21,619 bases of DNA from CAG-791 sp045117315 (GCA_045117315.1 JBGUNJ010000062.1:1-21619); one strand, 5' to 3'; shown: positions 7,477 through 16,027, numbered from the stretch's first letter. Numbers and translations are program-made. Notes: a model not told the origin generated them from the letters alone.

Positions 7477-9342
7477 ATGAAAGAAAGAGTTCAATCATTT
7501 GGACGGTTCCTCAGCGGCATGGTCATGCCTAACATCGGCGCATTCATCGCCTGGGGACTTATCACAGCACTTTTCATCGCGACCGGCTGGGTTCCGAATG
7601 AGAAGCTGTCAACCATGGTCAGCCCTATGCTGTCCTACGTGCTCCCGATCCTGATCGCTTATACAGGCGGTAGGATGGTGGGCGGCGCCCGAGGCGCTGT
7701 CATGGGCGCGATCGCCTGCGTCGGTGTTGTCTGTGGTGCTCCCGATTATCCCATGCTGATGGGCGCCATGCTGATCGGCCCTCTGGGCGGTCTGGTGATC
7801 AAGAAATTTGACCAGGCAGTCGAAGGCAAGATTCCCGCTGGTTTCGAGATGCTGGTCAACAACTTCTCCGTCGGTATCCTGGGCATGCTCCTCGCGATCG
7901 TAGGCTTCTACCTGATCGGACCTATCATGGCAGCAGTTCTGGTCTTCCTGCAGGGCGGCGTTGATATCCTGGTCAACATGGGACTTCTTCCCCTGGTTTC
8001 CGTCTTCGTTGAGCCCGCTAAGGTCCTCTTCCTCAACAACGCGATCAACCACGGTATCTTCACACCCCTCGGCGCACAGCAGGCTGAGACGATCGGAAAG
8101 TCCATCTTCTACATGATCGAGACCAACCCCGGCGCAGGCGCTGGTGTCCTGATCGCTTACTGGATGTTCGCAAAGGATAAGATGACAAGAGATTCCGCTC
8201 CCGGCGCTCTGATTGTCCATGTGCTCGGCGGTATCCACGAGATCTACTTCCCCTATGTTCTGATGAACCCCCTGCTTCTGCTTGCCACCATCGGCGGCTC
8301 TGTGGCAGCTATGTTCTTCAACACCATCTTCAACGTTGGTCTTGTCAGCCCTGCATCTCCCGGTTCCATCCTTGCTATGCTGGCAGTGGCACCCAGAGGC
8401 GGCCAGATCATGGTCATCATCAGCTTCCTGATCGGCACGGCTGTTTCCTTCCTGATCGCTGCTCCTATCATCAAGATGTCCAACGGCGGCGCAAGCCTCG
8501 AGGACGCTCAGTCCCAGATGTCCGATATGAAGGCTGCTTCCAAGGGCCAGGGCGGCGCTTATGCAGCTACAGCTGACGGCGGCGAAGTCGACCTCAGAAC
8601 TCTTGACAAGATCGTCTTTGCATGCGACGCAGGCATGGGCTCCTCCGCTATGGGCGCTGCAGTCCTTCAGAAGAAACTCGAAGCTGCCGGCCTCGGCAAT
8701 ATCAAGGTCCAGCACTTCTCCGTATCCGAAGTTCCCGCAGGCATCAAGTTCGTCGTCTGCCACCAGGATCTGGTTGAGCGCGCCAGAAAGTCCGCTCCTT
8801 CCGCAAGGATCGTCACAATCAGCAACTTCATGAATGCTCCTCAGTACGATCAGATCGTTCAGGAGATCCTGGATGCCAAGTCCAACAAGAACGCAGCAAA
8901 CGCTGGCGGCCATGACTTCCACGGCGGCGTCCTGCTCAAGAAGAACATCATCCTCAACAACGCACCTGTTGACAAAGAGACTGCGATCCGCACAATCGGT
9001 AAAGTCCTCGTTGACAGCGGCTATGTCACAGAGAAGTACGTCGACGGCATGGTTGCCAAGGAAGACGTCTTCAACACTGCAATCGGCAACAACCTGGCTA
9101 TCCCTCACGGTATCGAGAGCGTCATCGGTGAGATCAAGAACTCCGGTCTCGCGATCATGACCTATCCCGATGGAATCGATTGGGGCGATGGTGAGATCGT
9201 CAAACTGGTCATCGCAGTTGCATCTGCCGGCGACGACCATGTCGAGACCCTTGGCAAGATCGCTATGACCTGCGAGTCTGAAGAAGCAGTCGACCGCATC
9301 ATCCACATGAGCGTCGATGAAATCTATGATCTGTTCGCATAA
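7477..9342 (+). CDS. mtlA: PTS mannitol transporter, fused EIICBA
   Basis: MtlA takes up mannitol across the membrane and phosphorylates it to mannitol-1-phosphate. The 621-residue protein carries all three PTS domains in one chain. The EIIC membrane domain (about 1-335) has the substrate-site signature GGIHEIYFPYVLMNP. The EIIB domain (about 375-465) has phospho-Cys383 in FACDAGMGSSA. The EIIA domain (about 480-621) has phospho-His544 in NLAIPHG. This length and order match the E. coli-type fused MtlA, so no separate mtlF is needed. Two ATGs overlap the start (7474, 7477); the second is five bases from GGAGG and is preferred. The codon choice is strongly biased, as in highly expressed genes. 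mtlD follows after 169 bp with no terminator, so the two are probably cotranscribed. Confidence 0.95.
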   Translation: MKERVQSFGRFLSGMVMPNIGAFIAWGLITALFIATGWVPNEKLSTMVSPMLSYVLPILIAYTGGRMVGGARGAVMGAIACVGVVCGAPDYPMLMGAMLIGPLGGLVIKKFDQAVEGKIPAGFEMLVNNFSVGILGMLLAIVGFYLIGPIMAAVLVFLQGGVDILVNMGLLPLVSVFVEPAKVLFLNNAINHGIFTPLGAQQAETIGKSIFYMIETNPGAGAGVLIAYWMFAKDKMTRDSAPGALIVHVLGGIHEIYFPYVLMNPLLLLATIGGSVAAMFFNTIFNVGLVSPASPGSILAMLAVAPRGGQIMVIISFLIGTAVSFLIAAPIIKMSNGGASLEDAQSQMSDMKAASKGQGGAYAATADGGEVDLRTLDKIVFACDAGMGSSAMGAAVLQKKLEAAGLGNIKVQHFSVSEVPAGIKFVVCHQDLVERARKSAPSARIVTISNFMNAPQYDQIVQEILDAKSNKNAANAGGHDFHGGVLLKKNIILNNAPVDKETAIRTIGKVLVDSGYVTEKYVDGMVAKEDVFNTAIGNNLAIPHGIESVIGEIKNSGLAIMTYPDGIDWGDGEIVKLVIAVASAGDDHVETLGKIAMTCESEEAVDRIIHMSVDEIYDLFA

Positions 9343-9511
9343 TGGCAGTCTGACTGTCTGAAATGAATAGCTGATCATACAGCTGAAACCTGACCATGTG
9401 CCTTTGACCGGCACCTGGTCATGACACAGGGAAATGGTTCTGCCTGCCGCTTCCGGAAACGGAGACGCGGCGGGCAGATTTAAAAAACTTGAAAAAAACA
9501 GGAGGAAAAGG

Positions 9512-10666
9512 ATGAAAAAAGCAGTACATTTCGGCGCAGGTAAGATCGGACGCGGCTTTATTGCAGAGCTTCTGCATGACAGCGGATATGAAATCGTATT
9601 CGGCGATGTCGTTGACGCTCTGGTAGATATCGTCAACAAGGATCACGAATATCCCCTCTTCCTGATCGATCACGATTATCAGGAAAAGATCATCGACCAT
9701 GTTATCGCTTATTCCAATATCAAAGAGCCTGAGAAGATCATCGATGCGATCTGTGAAGCTGAAGTCATCACAACTTCTGTTATGGCAACCAACCTGCCCA
9801 AGATCGCTCCCCTTCTGACCCAGGGGCTCAAGAAGAGACTGGAGCAGGGTGGCAGCAAGACCACTGTCATGGCCTGCGAAAATGCCATCATGGGCACAGA
9901 TATCCTGAAGAAGGCCATGATCGAGACCGGCATCCTCACCGAGGAGCAGATCGATGAGATCGCCGTTTATCCCAACACTGCAGTCGACCGCATGGTCTTC
10001 GGCGGCGTACACAACGGCAAAGAAGGTATCGAGATTGGCGACGCTTTCGAGCTGGCCATCGAGAGAGGCAAACTTATCGATCCCGACTCCGAGCCGATCA
10101 AGGGCGCAGAGTATGTCGATGACCTTATGATGTATCTGCAGAGAAAGATTTATATCATCAACTGCGGCCACGCGATTGCCGGCTACTATGGCCAGGCGCT
10201 CAAGGGCTATGAGATCGTTCAGGACGCTCTCCGCGATCCCGATCTGCTTCCCCAGATCCGCGCCGCCATGCTGGAATCCGCTTCCGCTCTGGAGAAGAAG
10301 TACGGATTCACTCATGAGTCCCTGGTAGATTACATGGAGACCATGATGGTGAAACGCTTCACCACTCCCGGCGTCGTAGATCCCATTGCCCGCGTTTCCC
10401 GCGAGCCGATCCGCAAGATCTCCCCTAACGACCGTATCATGGGCCCTGCCAACAACTGCGAAGCATATGGACTGGACAACTCCTACCTGCTCAAGGGCGT
10501 GGCATGCGCACTGAAGTTCAAGGCTGAGGACGATCCTCAGGCGGATGAGCTTCAGAAGTATATCGCAGACAATGGCGTTGAGGCTGCCATCGTCAAGTAT
10601 ACCGGCGTCGAGAAAGACAGCCGCATGTACAACAAGATTCTTGAGGAGTACAAGAAGCTTGGCTGA
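9512..10666 (+). CDS. mtlD: Mannitol-1-phosphate 5-dehydrogenase
   Basis: MtlD oxidises mannitol-1-phosphate to fructose-6-phosphate with NAD+. The 384-residue protein begins with the nucleotide-binding motif HFGAGKIGRGFIAELL (6-21). It carries the polyol-dehydrogenase signature RKIYIINCGHA (211-221), with the conserved Lys, Asn and His. Length matches the family's usual 380-390. The start at 9512 follows AGGAGGAAAAGG. An upstream in-frame start at 9434 would add 26 residues with no family similarity and no ribosome site, so it was not used. It follows mtlA on the same strand and shares its biased codon use. An imperfect inverted repeat and an intrinsic terminator end the unit. Confidence 0.95.
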   Translation: MKKAVHFGAGKIGRGFIAELLHDSGYEIVFGDVVDALVDIVNKDHEYPLFLIDHDYQEKIIDHVIAYSNIKEPEKIIDAICEAEVITTSVMATNLPKIAPLLTQGLKKRLEQGGSKTTVMACENAIMGTDILKKAMIETGILTEEQIDEIAVYPNTAVDRMVFGGVHNGKEGIEIGDAFELAIERGKLIDPDSEPIKGAEYVDDLMMYLQRKIYIINCGHAIAGYYGQALKGYEIVQDALRDPDLLPQIRAAMLESASALEKKYGFTHESLVDYMETMMVKRFTTPGVVDPIARVSREPIRKISPNDRIMGPANNCEAYGLDNSYLLKGVACALKFKAEDDPQADELQKYIADNGVEAAIVKYTGVEKDSRMYNKILEEYKKLG

Positions 10667-10706
10667 TGAGTCAACTGACAAGTTTATTCATGTAGATTCT
10701 TAGTAA

Positions 10707-10764
10707 CAATATGACCTGTATTCAGGGCAGTACTGCCCGATCTGCCCGGTATAGGATCATATTG
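10707..10764. repeat. Long imperfect inverted repeat after mtlD
   Basis: CAATATGA (10707-10714) pairs with TCATATTG (10757-10764). The pairing continues inward with one bulge and one mismatch (CCTGTA with TATAGG). Inside lies GGGCAG/CTGCCC. There is no T run after it, so it is more likely an mRNA 3'-end stabilising structure or a mobile palindrome than a terminator. Confidence 0.6.
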
Positions 10765-10779
10765 CTGAGATTATGAGAC

Positions 10780-10830
10780 GGCTCTCCCTGTTGCTGCCGG
10801 TGACGGCGGCCAGGGAGAGCCTTCTTTTTT
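10780..10830 (+). terminator. Intrinsic terminator of the mtlAD operon
   Basis: GGCTCTCCCTG (10780-10790) pairs perfectly with CAGGGAGAGCC (10811-10821). An inner GCCG/CGGC stem is present, and TTCTTTTTT follows. Confidence 0.9.
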
Positions 10831-10860
10831 CCCCTGAAGGAGCCGGATGCCCCAGCCCTG

Positions 10861-10905
10861 AGATAAAAGAAAAAGGAGGCATTTCCCCTCGGGGAAATGC
10901 CTCCT
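10861..10905 (-). terminator. Intrinsic terminator of fba
   Basis: A perfect 14-bp stem is formed by AGGAGGCATTTCCC (10874-10887) and GGGAAATGCCTCCT (10892-10905) with loop CTCG. Read on the minus strand it is followed by TTTTTCTTTT. It lies about 100 bp past the fba stop. Confidence 0.9.
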
Positions 10906-11001
10906 GGATAATTTCAGATATGAAATTAAATCACGCGGCATGTGGTGCCGCTATGTTCTCAGGCGGCTGTGAGCAGCCCGAAAGGCTTATGAAGAGATCG
11001 A

Positions 11002-11865
11002 TCAGGCCTTGCCTGCGCAGCCGAAAACTTCGATTTTGTACTTGACCATGTCAACGATGCCCTGTGCGCCGGGAGCGAGGAGCTTACGAGGGTCATAGCC
11101 CTTGCCCTGGATATCCTTGCCTGCCTCGATGTAAGCTCTGGTCTTCTCTGCGAAAGCGAGCTGGCACTCAGTGTTGACGTTGATCTTGGAGACGCCGCGT
11201 CTGATGGCATCCTGGACCATAGCATCCGGAATACCGGAGCCGCCGTGCAGAACCAGAGGCATATCGCCGACTTTAGCCTTGATAGCATCGAGAACGTCGA
11301 AGCGAAGTCCCGGCCATCCTTCGGGATATTTGCCGTGGATGTTGCCGATGCCTGCTGCCAGCATTGTGATGCCGAGATCAGCGATGGTCTTGCACTCCTC
11401 GGGATCTGCGCACTCGCCCATACCTACAACGCCGTCTTCCTCGCCGCCGATGGAACCGACCTCAGCTTCGATGGACATGCCCTTCTCATTGCAGATGGCA
11501 ACGAGCTCTTTGGTCTTCTCGATGTTCTCATCGAAAGGAAGAGAGGAGCCGTCGAACATGATGCTGGAGAAACCAGCCTCGATGCAGGCCTTGCAGCCGG
11601 CGTATGTGCCGTGGTCAAGGTGAAGTGCTACAGGAACGGAAGTCTTCTGGAATTCCATAACGTTTTTGACGATGTCAGCAACGTTCTTAAAGCCAGCCAT
11701 GTACTTGCCGGCACCCTCGGAAACCTGAACGATTACGGGAGCTCGCATTTCCTCTGCGGCCTGCAGAATCGCCTTTGTCCACTCGAGGTTGTTGGTGTTG
11801 AATGCACCGATTGCATAGTGTCCGGCATAAGCGGCCTGAATCATTTCTTTTGCAGAAACTAACAT
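11002..11865 (-). CDS. fba: Class II fructose-bisphosphate aldolase
   Basis: The enzyme cleaves fructose-1,6-bisphosphate to dihydroxyacetone phosphate and glyceraldehyde-3-phosphate in glycolysis. The 287-residue protein has class II hallmarks: LHLDHG (81-86, with the catalytic Asp and a zinc-binding His), EAEVGSIGGEEDG, the GNIHGKYP zinc/phosphate segment and LHGGSG. Tagatose-bisphosphate aldolase is the main alternative in this superfamily, but no tagatose or galactitol genes are nearby. The start at 11865 is directly after AAGGAGG; the longer open frame to 11949 would add 28 residues unlike the family. Codon use is highly biased, as expected for an abundant glycolytic enzyme. It converges with mtlAD but has its own transcription unit. 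Confidence 0.93.
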   Translation of the reverse strand: MLVSAKEMIQAAYAGHYAIGAFNTNNLEWTKAILQAAEEMRAPVIVQVSEGAGKYMAGFKNVADIVKNVMEFQKTSVPVALHLDHGTYAGCKACIEAGFSSIMFDGSSLPFDENIEKTKELVAICNEKGMSIEAEVGSIGGEEDGVVGMGECADPEECKTIADLGITMLAAGIGNIHGKYPEGWPGLRFDVLDAIKAKVGDMPLVLHGGSGIPDAMVQDAIRRGVSKINVNTECQLAFAEKTRAYIEAGKDIQGKGYDPRKLLAPGAQGIVDMVKYKIEVFGCAGKA

Positions 11866-11957
11866 TTTGAAATCCTCCTTCATAAAATGAGTTCTGAGAT
11901 CGTAAGGCAAAAACCGGCAGACAGCAGATGCTGTGAGCAGTTCAGCCACTTCAGTTT

Positions 11958-11986
11958 ATTATATATTGAAATCCCTGAAAATAAAA
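11958..11986 (-). promoter_or_regulatory. Probable fba promoter
   Basis: Read on the minus strand, TATAAT lies at 11963-11958. A weak -35, TTTTAT, is 17 bp further upstream (11986-11981). The leader would be about 90 nt and includes AAGGAGG before the ATG. Confidence 0.4.
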
Positions 11987-12625
11987 GATGATTCAAAGGG
12001 TTTTTTGGTTATTTTATATAGTAATTGTTACTTTTCAGACCGGCACGACATTCGAGGCGTTTTTTGCGAAAATGCGACGCTTTTACAATGCGAAGCAGTG
12101 CTTTTTTTTCGCGGAAAACCCGGGTTGTACGGCGCCCGGCCAGCCTTCCGCCGCCGGATCCGGGGAGTTTCCCCGCCTGCTCCGGCGCAGAAACTGATTA
12201 CAGGAGAGGGAAAGAAAATGGAAAAGTCTGAGACAGCAGCCCGAGACAGCAAAAAAGGTTGAGATAACAAGAAATCATAAAAATATATGATAACAAAAAA
12301 TCATAAAAGTTTGAGTTAACAAAAATTCAGGTATTGCAATTATGAGTATTGAATAGTATACTGGCTGAAATCTACCCCAAAACAGTCCTGATAAAATGAA
12401 AACAGTCCTGATAAATGCAGGAACAGCGCGTGTTTACAGGACATCAGGAACAGTGCGTGTTTAGAGTACATATGCTCAAAGCCCGTTCTGCCCCAGGAGT
12501 ACAGTATCGCTGTGCCGGGAGCACCCATGTGCCGCATCTCCTTGTTTTTTAAGGTGTGTTCTGTCCCGGGCCGACGCGAACTCATATAATGGTTTAGTTT
12601 TTATCACCGATTGTTCACTTGTCTC
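11987..12625. other. Long spacer between fba and guaB with repeats and a GC-rich hairpin
   Basis: No gene is supported. A GC-rich block at about 12115-12190 contains a compound hairpin: GCCGGA (12153-12158) with TCCGGC (12181-12186), and inside it CGGGGA/TCCCCG around GTT. At 12259-12331 there are three degenerate A-rich units based on GATAACAA(A/G)AAATCATAAAA. At 12379-12417 AAAACAGTCCTGATAAA occurs twice. At 12418-12444 and 12445-12471 two 27-bp units match at 24 positions. A weak GGAG/CTCC hairpin before TTGTTTTTT at about 12508-12550 might be a terminator. Confidence 0.6.
12379..12471. repeat. Two adjacent pairs of tandem repeats upstream of guaB
   Basis: The first pair is about 20 bp per unit (starts 12379, 12399) and contains ACAGTCCTGATAAA. 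The second pair is 27 bp per unit (starts 12418, 12445) and begins CAGGAACAG. They could bind a regulator of guaB but fit the local habit of spacer tandem repeats equally well. Confidence 0.8.
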
Positions 12626-12634
12626 TGCTATGAT
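12626..12634 (+). promoter_or_regulatory. Probable guaB promoter (extended -10)
   Basis: TGCTATGAT is an extended -10 element about 85 bp before the guaB ATG. The hexamer 17 bp upstream (ACCGAT) is a poor -35, as is common with extended -10 promoters. No purine riboswitch is visible in the leader. Confidence 0.4.
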
Positions 12635-12719
12635 TTCGATATCAGAAAGGGAAATTCCGGTATCTTTCATAGGAGACTGTGAGCCCTGCTTATATTAAAG
12701 AAAGGAAAGGGAGTACTAT

Positions 12720-14225
12720 ATGGCAATTTACATCAACGAACCTTCACACACCTTCAACGAATACCTTCTGATTCCTGGATATTCATCCTGTGAATGCATG
12801 CCGGCAAACGTATCTCTCAAAACTCCTCTCGTAAAGTACAGAAAAGGTGAAAAGCCTGCCATCGAGCTGACCATACCTATGGTCTCCGCAATCATGCAGT
12901 CCGTATCCGGTGACCGTCTCGCTGTGGCACTCGCGCAGAGCGGCGGTGTCTCTTTTATTTACGGATCTCAGTCGATCGAGAGCGAAGCAGCCATGGTAGC
13001 CCGCGCCAAGGGCTTTAAGGCAGGGTTTGTTCCCAGTGATTCCAATATCTGCCCTGACGCGACTCTTAAGGACATCCTTAATCTGAAAGAAAAGACCGGG
13101 CATTCCACGGTCGCCGTGACAGACGACGGCACCGCAAGAGGAAAACTGCTGGGTATCGTCACGAGCCGTGATTATCGTGTCAGCCGCATGAATCCTGACA
13201 AAAAGGTCTCCGAGTTCATGACCCCCATCGAGAAGGTCGTCTCCGCAAGAGAAGGCGTGACCATCAGTGAGGCCAATGACCTCATCTGGGACAACAAGAT
13301 CAACCAGCTTCCTATTATCAGTGATGACGGACGCCTGGTCGCATTTGTCTTCCGCAAGGACTACGATGCCCATAAAGAGAACCCCGGCGAAATGCTCGAC
13401 GCTCAGAAGCGCTTTGTGGTCGGCGCCGGAATCAACACCCGTGACTACGCAGAGCGCGTCCCCGCGCTTGTTGAGGCGGGGGCGGACGTTCTCTGCATCG
13501 ATTCCTCCGAGGGCTTTTCCGAGTGGCAGAAGCTGACCCTTGCCTGGATCCGTGAGAAGTATGGCGACAAGGTCAAGGTCGGAGCCGGCAACGTCGTTGA
13601 CAAGGAGGGCTTCCTCTTCCTTGCGGAGTGCGGGGCGGACTTCATCAAGGTCGGAATCGGCGGCGGCTCCATCTGCATCACCCGCGAGACCAAGGGAATC
13701 GGCCGCGGTCAGGCGACAGCCCTGATCGAAGTCTGCAAGGCCAGAGACGAATATTTTGAGAAGACCGGCATCTACATTCCGGTCTGCTCCGACGGCGGAA
13801 TCGTCTATGACCATCACATCGCGCTGGCGCTGGCCATGGGAGCTGACTTTGTCATGCTGGGCCGCTACTTCGCCCGCTTTGATGAGAGCCCGACAGAAAA
13901 ACTGCTCGTGGGCGGCTCCTTCGTCAAGGAGTACTGGGGCGAGGGTTCCAACCGCGCCCGCAACTGGCAGCGCTATGACCTGGGCGGCGACAAGAGGCTT
14001 ACCTTCGAGGAAGGTGTTGACTCCTATGTCCCTTATGCAGGTCCCCTCAAAGAGAACGTGGCCAAAACCATCCTCAAGGTCAAGTCCACCATGTGCAACT
14101 GCGGAGCACTCTCTATTCCGGAGTTCCAGCAGAAGGCCAAACTCACACTTGTCTCCGCGACCAGTATCGTAGAGGGCGGCGCTCATGACGTCATTCAGAG
14201 AGAGAGCGGCAGGACCGAGAAGTAA
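12720..14225 (+). CDS. guaB: IMP dehydrogenase, trichomonad-like bacterial type
   Basis: The enzyme oxidises IMP to XMP with NAD+, the committed step of GMP synthesis. The 501-residue protein is a (beta/alpha)8 barrel with two CBS domains inserted at about 105-220. The active-site loop is GIGGGSICITRE with catalytic Cys319. The mobile flap has NWQRYDLGG with Arg418-Tyr419. These residues fall at the same numbers as in the well-studied Tritrichomonas foetus enzyme, and long stretches match it as I recall it (for example GGIVYD, MLGRYFARF, VDSYVPYAG). The usual bacterial form instead reads GPGSICTTR. GGGAG lies seven bases before the ATG. The gene stands alone, between a long spacer and the folate riboswitch, with no clear terminator seen after it. 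Confidence 0.95.
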   Translation: MAIYINEPSHTFNEYLLIPGYSSCECMPANVSLKTPLVKYRKGEKPAIELTIPMVSAIMQSVSGDRLAVALAQSGGVSFIYGSQSIESEAAMVARAKGFKAGFVPSDSNICPDATLKDILNLKEKTGHSTVAVTDDGTARGKLLGIVTSRDYRVSRMNPDKKVSEFMTPIEKVVSAREGVTISEANDLIWDNKINQLPIISDDGRLVAFVFRKDYDAHKENPGEMLDAQKRFVVGAGINTRDYAERVPALVEAGADVLCIDSSEGFSEWQKLTLAWIREKYGDKVKVGAGNVVDKEGFLFLAECGADFIKVGIGGGSICITRETKGIGRGQATALIEVCKARDEYFEKTGIYIPVCSDGGIVYDHHIALALAMGADFVMLGRYFARFDESPTEKLLVGGSFVKEYWGEGSNRARNWQRYDLGGDKRLTFEEGVDSYVPYAGPLKENVAKTILKVKSTMCNCGALSIPEFQQKAKLTLVSATSIVEGGAHDVIQRESGRTEK

Positions 14226-14305
14226 TTCAACTGACAGAAGAACGACCCAAAGTAATTGCAGAAAAAAGTTGGTAAAAGGGCAGTCACACAATTGTGAACT
14301 GATGT

Positions 14306-14411
14306 TTATTCGTGCAGAGTAGGCGGTGGAGCGTCAAGTGCCCGGTGAACAGGGAGTTGTCATCGGGACGAAAAGGAAAAAGCAGGTTCTCCTTTCCGGC
14401 ATTTACGGATC
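14306..14411 (+). ncRNA. Tetrahydrofolate (THF) riboswitch aptamer
   Basis: The conserved THF-riboswitch core is readable: AGAGTAGG at 14315-14322, GCGTCAAGTG at 14331-14340, the loop GGGAGTTGTC, then GGGACGAA, and a 3' GGCATTTACGG. P1 pairs ATTCGTG (14308-14314) with TACGGAT (14404-14410). P2 can pair GGAG (about 14328-14331) with CTCC. P3 pairs CCCGGTG (14341-14347) with CATCGGG (14361-14367), with one G-U. THF riboswitches commonly precede folT in Firmicutes, and a FolT-type gene is next here, which strongly supports the call. The aptamer is 270 nt from the folT start. Confidence 0.88.
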
Positions 14412-14487
14412 AAAACCGGCAGCAGCCGGAATCTGTGAGGGAAAGGACTGATCAGAAAATTCATGGCAGATCAGATAATTCATGACG

Positions 14488-14578
14488 GATCATGACAGAT
14501 CGATAGAATCATGAGAGATCATGACAGATCGATAAAATCATGAGAGATTATGACAGACCGGTACAGATCATGACAGAT
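14488..14578. repeat. 29-bp tandem repeats between aptamer and folT
   Basis: Two near-identical 29-bp units (14488-14516 and 14517-14545) start with GATCATGACAGATCGATA. A third diverged copy runs to about 14578. They separate the THF aptamer from the ribosome-site hairpin, an unusual place for repeats. Confidence 0.8.
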
Positions 14579-14632
14579 CCTGCGATTCCTTGCGGTTCCG
14601 CTGCCGCATCCCGCTGCTACGTCCCGAGCGTA

Positions 14633-14683
14633 AAAAACGCCTCCGATGTAGTAATGGAGAAGAACTGCAAAGGAGGTGTTTTT
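14633..14683 (+). promoter_or_regulatory. Shine-Dalgarno-masking hairpin of folT (riboswitch expression platform)
   Basis: AAAAACGCCTCC (14633-14644) pairs over 12 positions, one of them G-U, with GGAGGTGTTTTT (14672-14683). The 3' strand contains the ribosome binding site and ends exactly at the folT ATG. This would block translation. Because T follows the GC part, it could also act as a weak terminator with a long (27-nt) loop. Confidence 0.7.
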
Positions 14684-15286
14684 ATGTCTGAAAAGAAATA
14701 TACCGGTAACATGACTTCTGACAATCGTTCCGCCGGAGAATCCGGCAAAGAACCCGGCAGCAGAAATGTTTTTTCTCCCCTCAGCAATATCAGGGTGCTG
14801 ACCAGCGCGGGTATTTTATCTGCCATTGCCATTGTCCTGGGTTTTTTCAAGATTCCTGTGACACAGCTGATCGAGATCCGCTTCGCGGTTCTTCCCGTCA
14901 CGATCGCGGCCTATCTGTTCGGCCCTGTGGTTGGAGGGGCTGTGGGACTGGTTTCCGATATCGGGGGATACATACTGCGCCCCACAGGACCCTTTTTCCC
15001 TGGTTTTACACTTACCTCTGTCATCACAGGTGTGATTTTCGGGTGCATGCTTTATAAGCGCAGACCCACTTTGCTTCGCATTCTGGCCGCGGAGATCGTG
15101 TATACGGTGATCTGCGGCATGCTCCTCAACAGCCTGTGGCTCTCCATGCTCTACGGAAACGGTTTTATACCGGTCCTGACTGCCAGAATCGTAAAGGAAC
15201 TGGTGATGATCCCGGTCAACACATTGATGCTGGCTGCGGTTCTGCAGCCTGTGAAGAAGCTGCAGATGCAGATGGCGGAGGTTTGA
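14684..15286 (+). CDS. folT: Folate-family ECF transporter S component
   Basis: This is the substrate-binding membrane protein of an energy-coupling-factor vitamin transporter; the EcfA, EcfA' and EcfT parts are not in the window and are probably encoded elsewhere and shared. The 200-residue protein has a hydrophilic N-terminus of about 35 residues and five to six membrane segments. It carries the folate-family segment RPTGPFFPGFTLTSVITG (about 99-116). An AGGAGG site precedes the ATG at 14684; a longer open frame from 14540 would run through the repeats and the regulatory hairpin and is rejected. The THF riboswitch upstream independently points to folate as substrate. Expression is expected to fall when reduced folate is plentiful. 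A terminator follows. Confidence 0.9.
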   Translation: MSEKKYTGNMTSDNRSAGESGKEPGSRNVFSPLSNIRVLTSAGILSAIAIVLGFFKIPVTQLIEIRFAVLPVTIAAYLFGPVVGGAVGLVSDIGGYILRPTGPFFPGFTLTSVITGVIFGCMLYKRRPTLLRILAAEIVYTVICGMLLNSLWLSMLYGNGFIPVLTARIVKELVMIPVNTLMLAAVLQPVKKLQMQMAEV

Positions 15287-15370
15287 GACAGCATATCGAT
15301 GCTGTAAACTCATGCCCGCCACAGCCCTGAACTTTGTAAAAAAACCGCTGGCGGAAATGGCGGAAAGCTG

Positions 15371-15400
15371 AAAAATACTGCCCATGCAGTATTTTTCTTT
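15371..15400 (+). terminator. Intrinsic terminator of folT
   Basis: AAAAATACTG (15371-15380) pairs with CAGTATTTTT (15387-15396), with a further C-G pair inside, and the T-rich tract continues after it. Between the folT stop and this stem, ACAGCAT/ATGCTGT at about 15287-15306 forms another small hairpin. Confidence 0.8.
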
Positions 15401-15491
15401 TTGGACAGTATTTTCACTTTGGAAATGATATTTTCAAAGGACCGGAAGCTCGTTCGCGAGCGAATTTGAATAATTACGGCAGGTGATTTTT

Positions 15492-15917
15492 TTGAAAAAA
15501 TTGATTCAGCAGTTTTTAAAATTCGGCGTAGTAGGTGTGATCTGCTTTTTTATAGATACCGGGCTCTACACGATTTGTAATTTAATAGGCATTCCCTATC
15601 TGATCTCAGGCGTGATCGGTTTTTCCGTGTCCGTGGTCGTCAACTATCTGCTCAGCATGAAGTATGTCTTTGCGCGGCGCGACGATCTGTCCAGGAAAAA
15701 GGAATTTACTATCTACCTGATTCTCAGTGTGATCGGGCTGTGCCTCAATGAACTGATCCTTTATGTCTGCGTGGATCTGATCTACGGGAACTGGGCCTGG
15801 CTGCAGTCGCTTATGCATCCCCGGGCAGCGGAAATCCTGGCCAAGATCGGCGCCACCGGCATCGTCATGGTATACAACTTTGTGACGCGCAAGATCTTCA
15901 TGGAGCGAAAAGATTAA
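15492..15917 (+). CDS. GtrA-family membrane protein
   Basis: GtrA-like proteins are small four-helix membrane proteins thought to move or present lipid-linked sugars for cell-surface polysaccharides. This one (141 residues) begins with the characteristic MKKLIQQFLKFGVVGVICFFID and has four hydrophobic segments near 8-30, 34-55, 73-95 and 112-132, with a short basic C-terminus. The start is taken as TTG at 15492, five bases after AGGTGA. A GTG at 15483 would overlap that site and adds only three residues. No glycosyltransferase is next to it, which is unusual, so its sugar partner is unknown. A hairpin GCTCG/CGAGC lies shortly upstream, and a very strong terminator lies 110 bp downstream. Confidence 0.85.
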   Translation: MKKLIQQFLKFGVVGVICFFIDTGLYTICNLIGIPYLISGVIGFSVSVVVNYLLSMKYVFARRDDLSRKKEFTIYLILSVIGLCLNELILYVCVDLIYGNWAWLQSLMHPRAAEILAKIGATGIVMVYNFVTRKIFMERKD

Positions 15918-16027
15918 AGCAGCAGCGCGCAGATTGAAACACACCTGTGATTATGATCTCGTGTTCACAATCATGTCTGTGAACCGGGAACTAAGGTCAT
16001 GTGCATGAATAGATGGATCCGTCTGTA

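Noticed and set aside
7609..9639. Very long minus-strand open frame opposite mtlA
   Set aside because: It arises from the strong codon bias of mtlA; its Asp/His/Cys-rich translation has no protein-like segments.
12635..12719. Purine riboswitch in the guaB leader
   Set aside because: The conserved loop sequences of the purine aptamer are absent and the leader is short.
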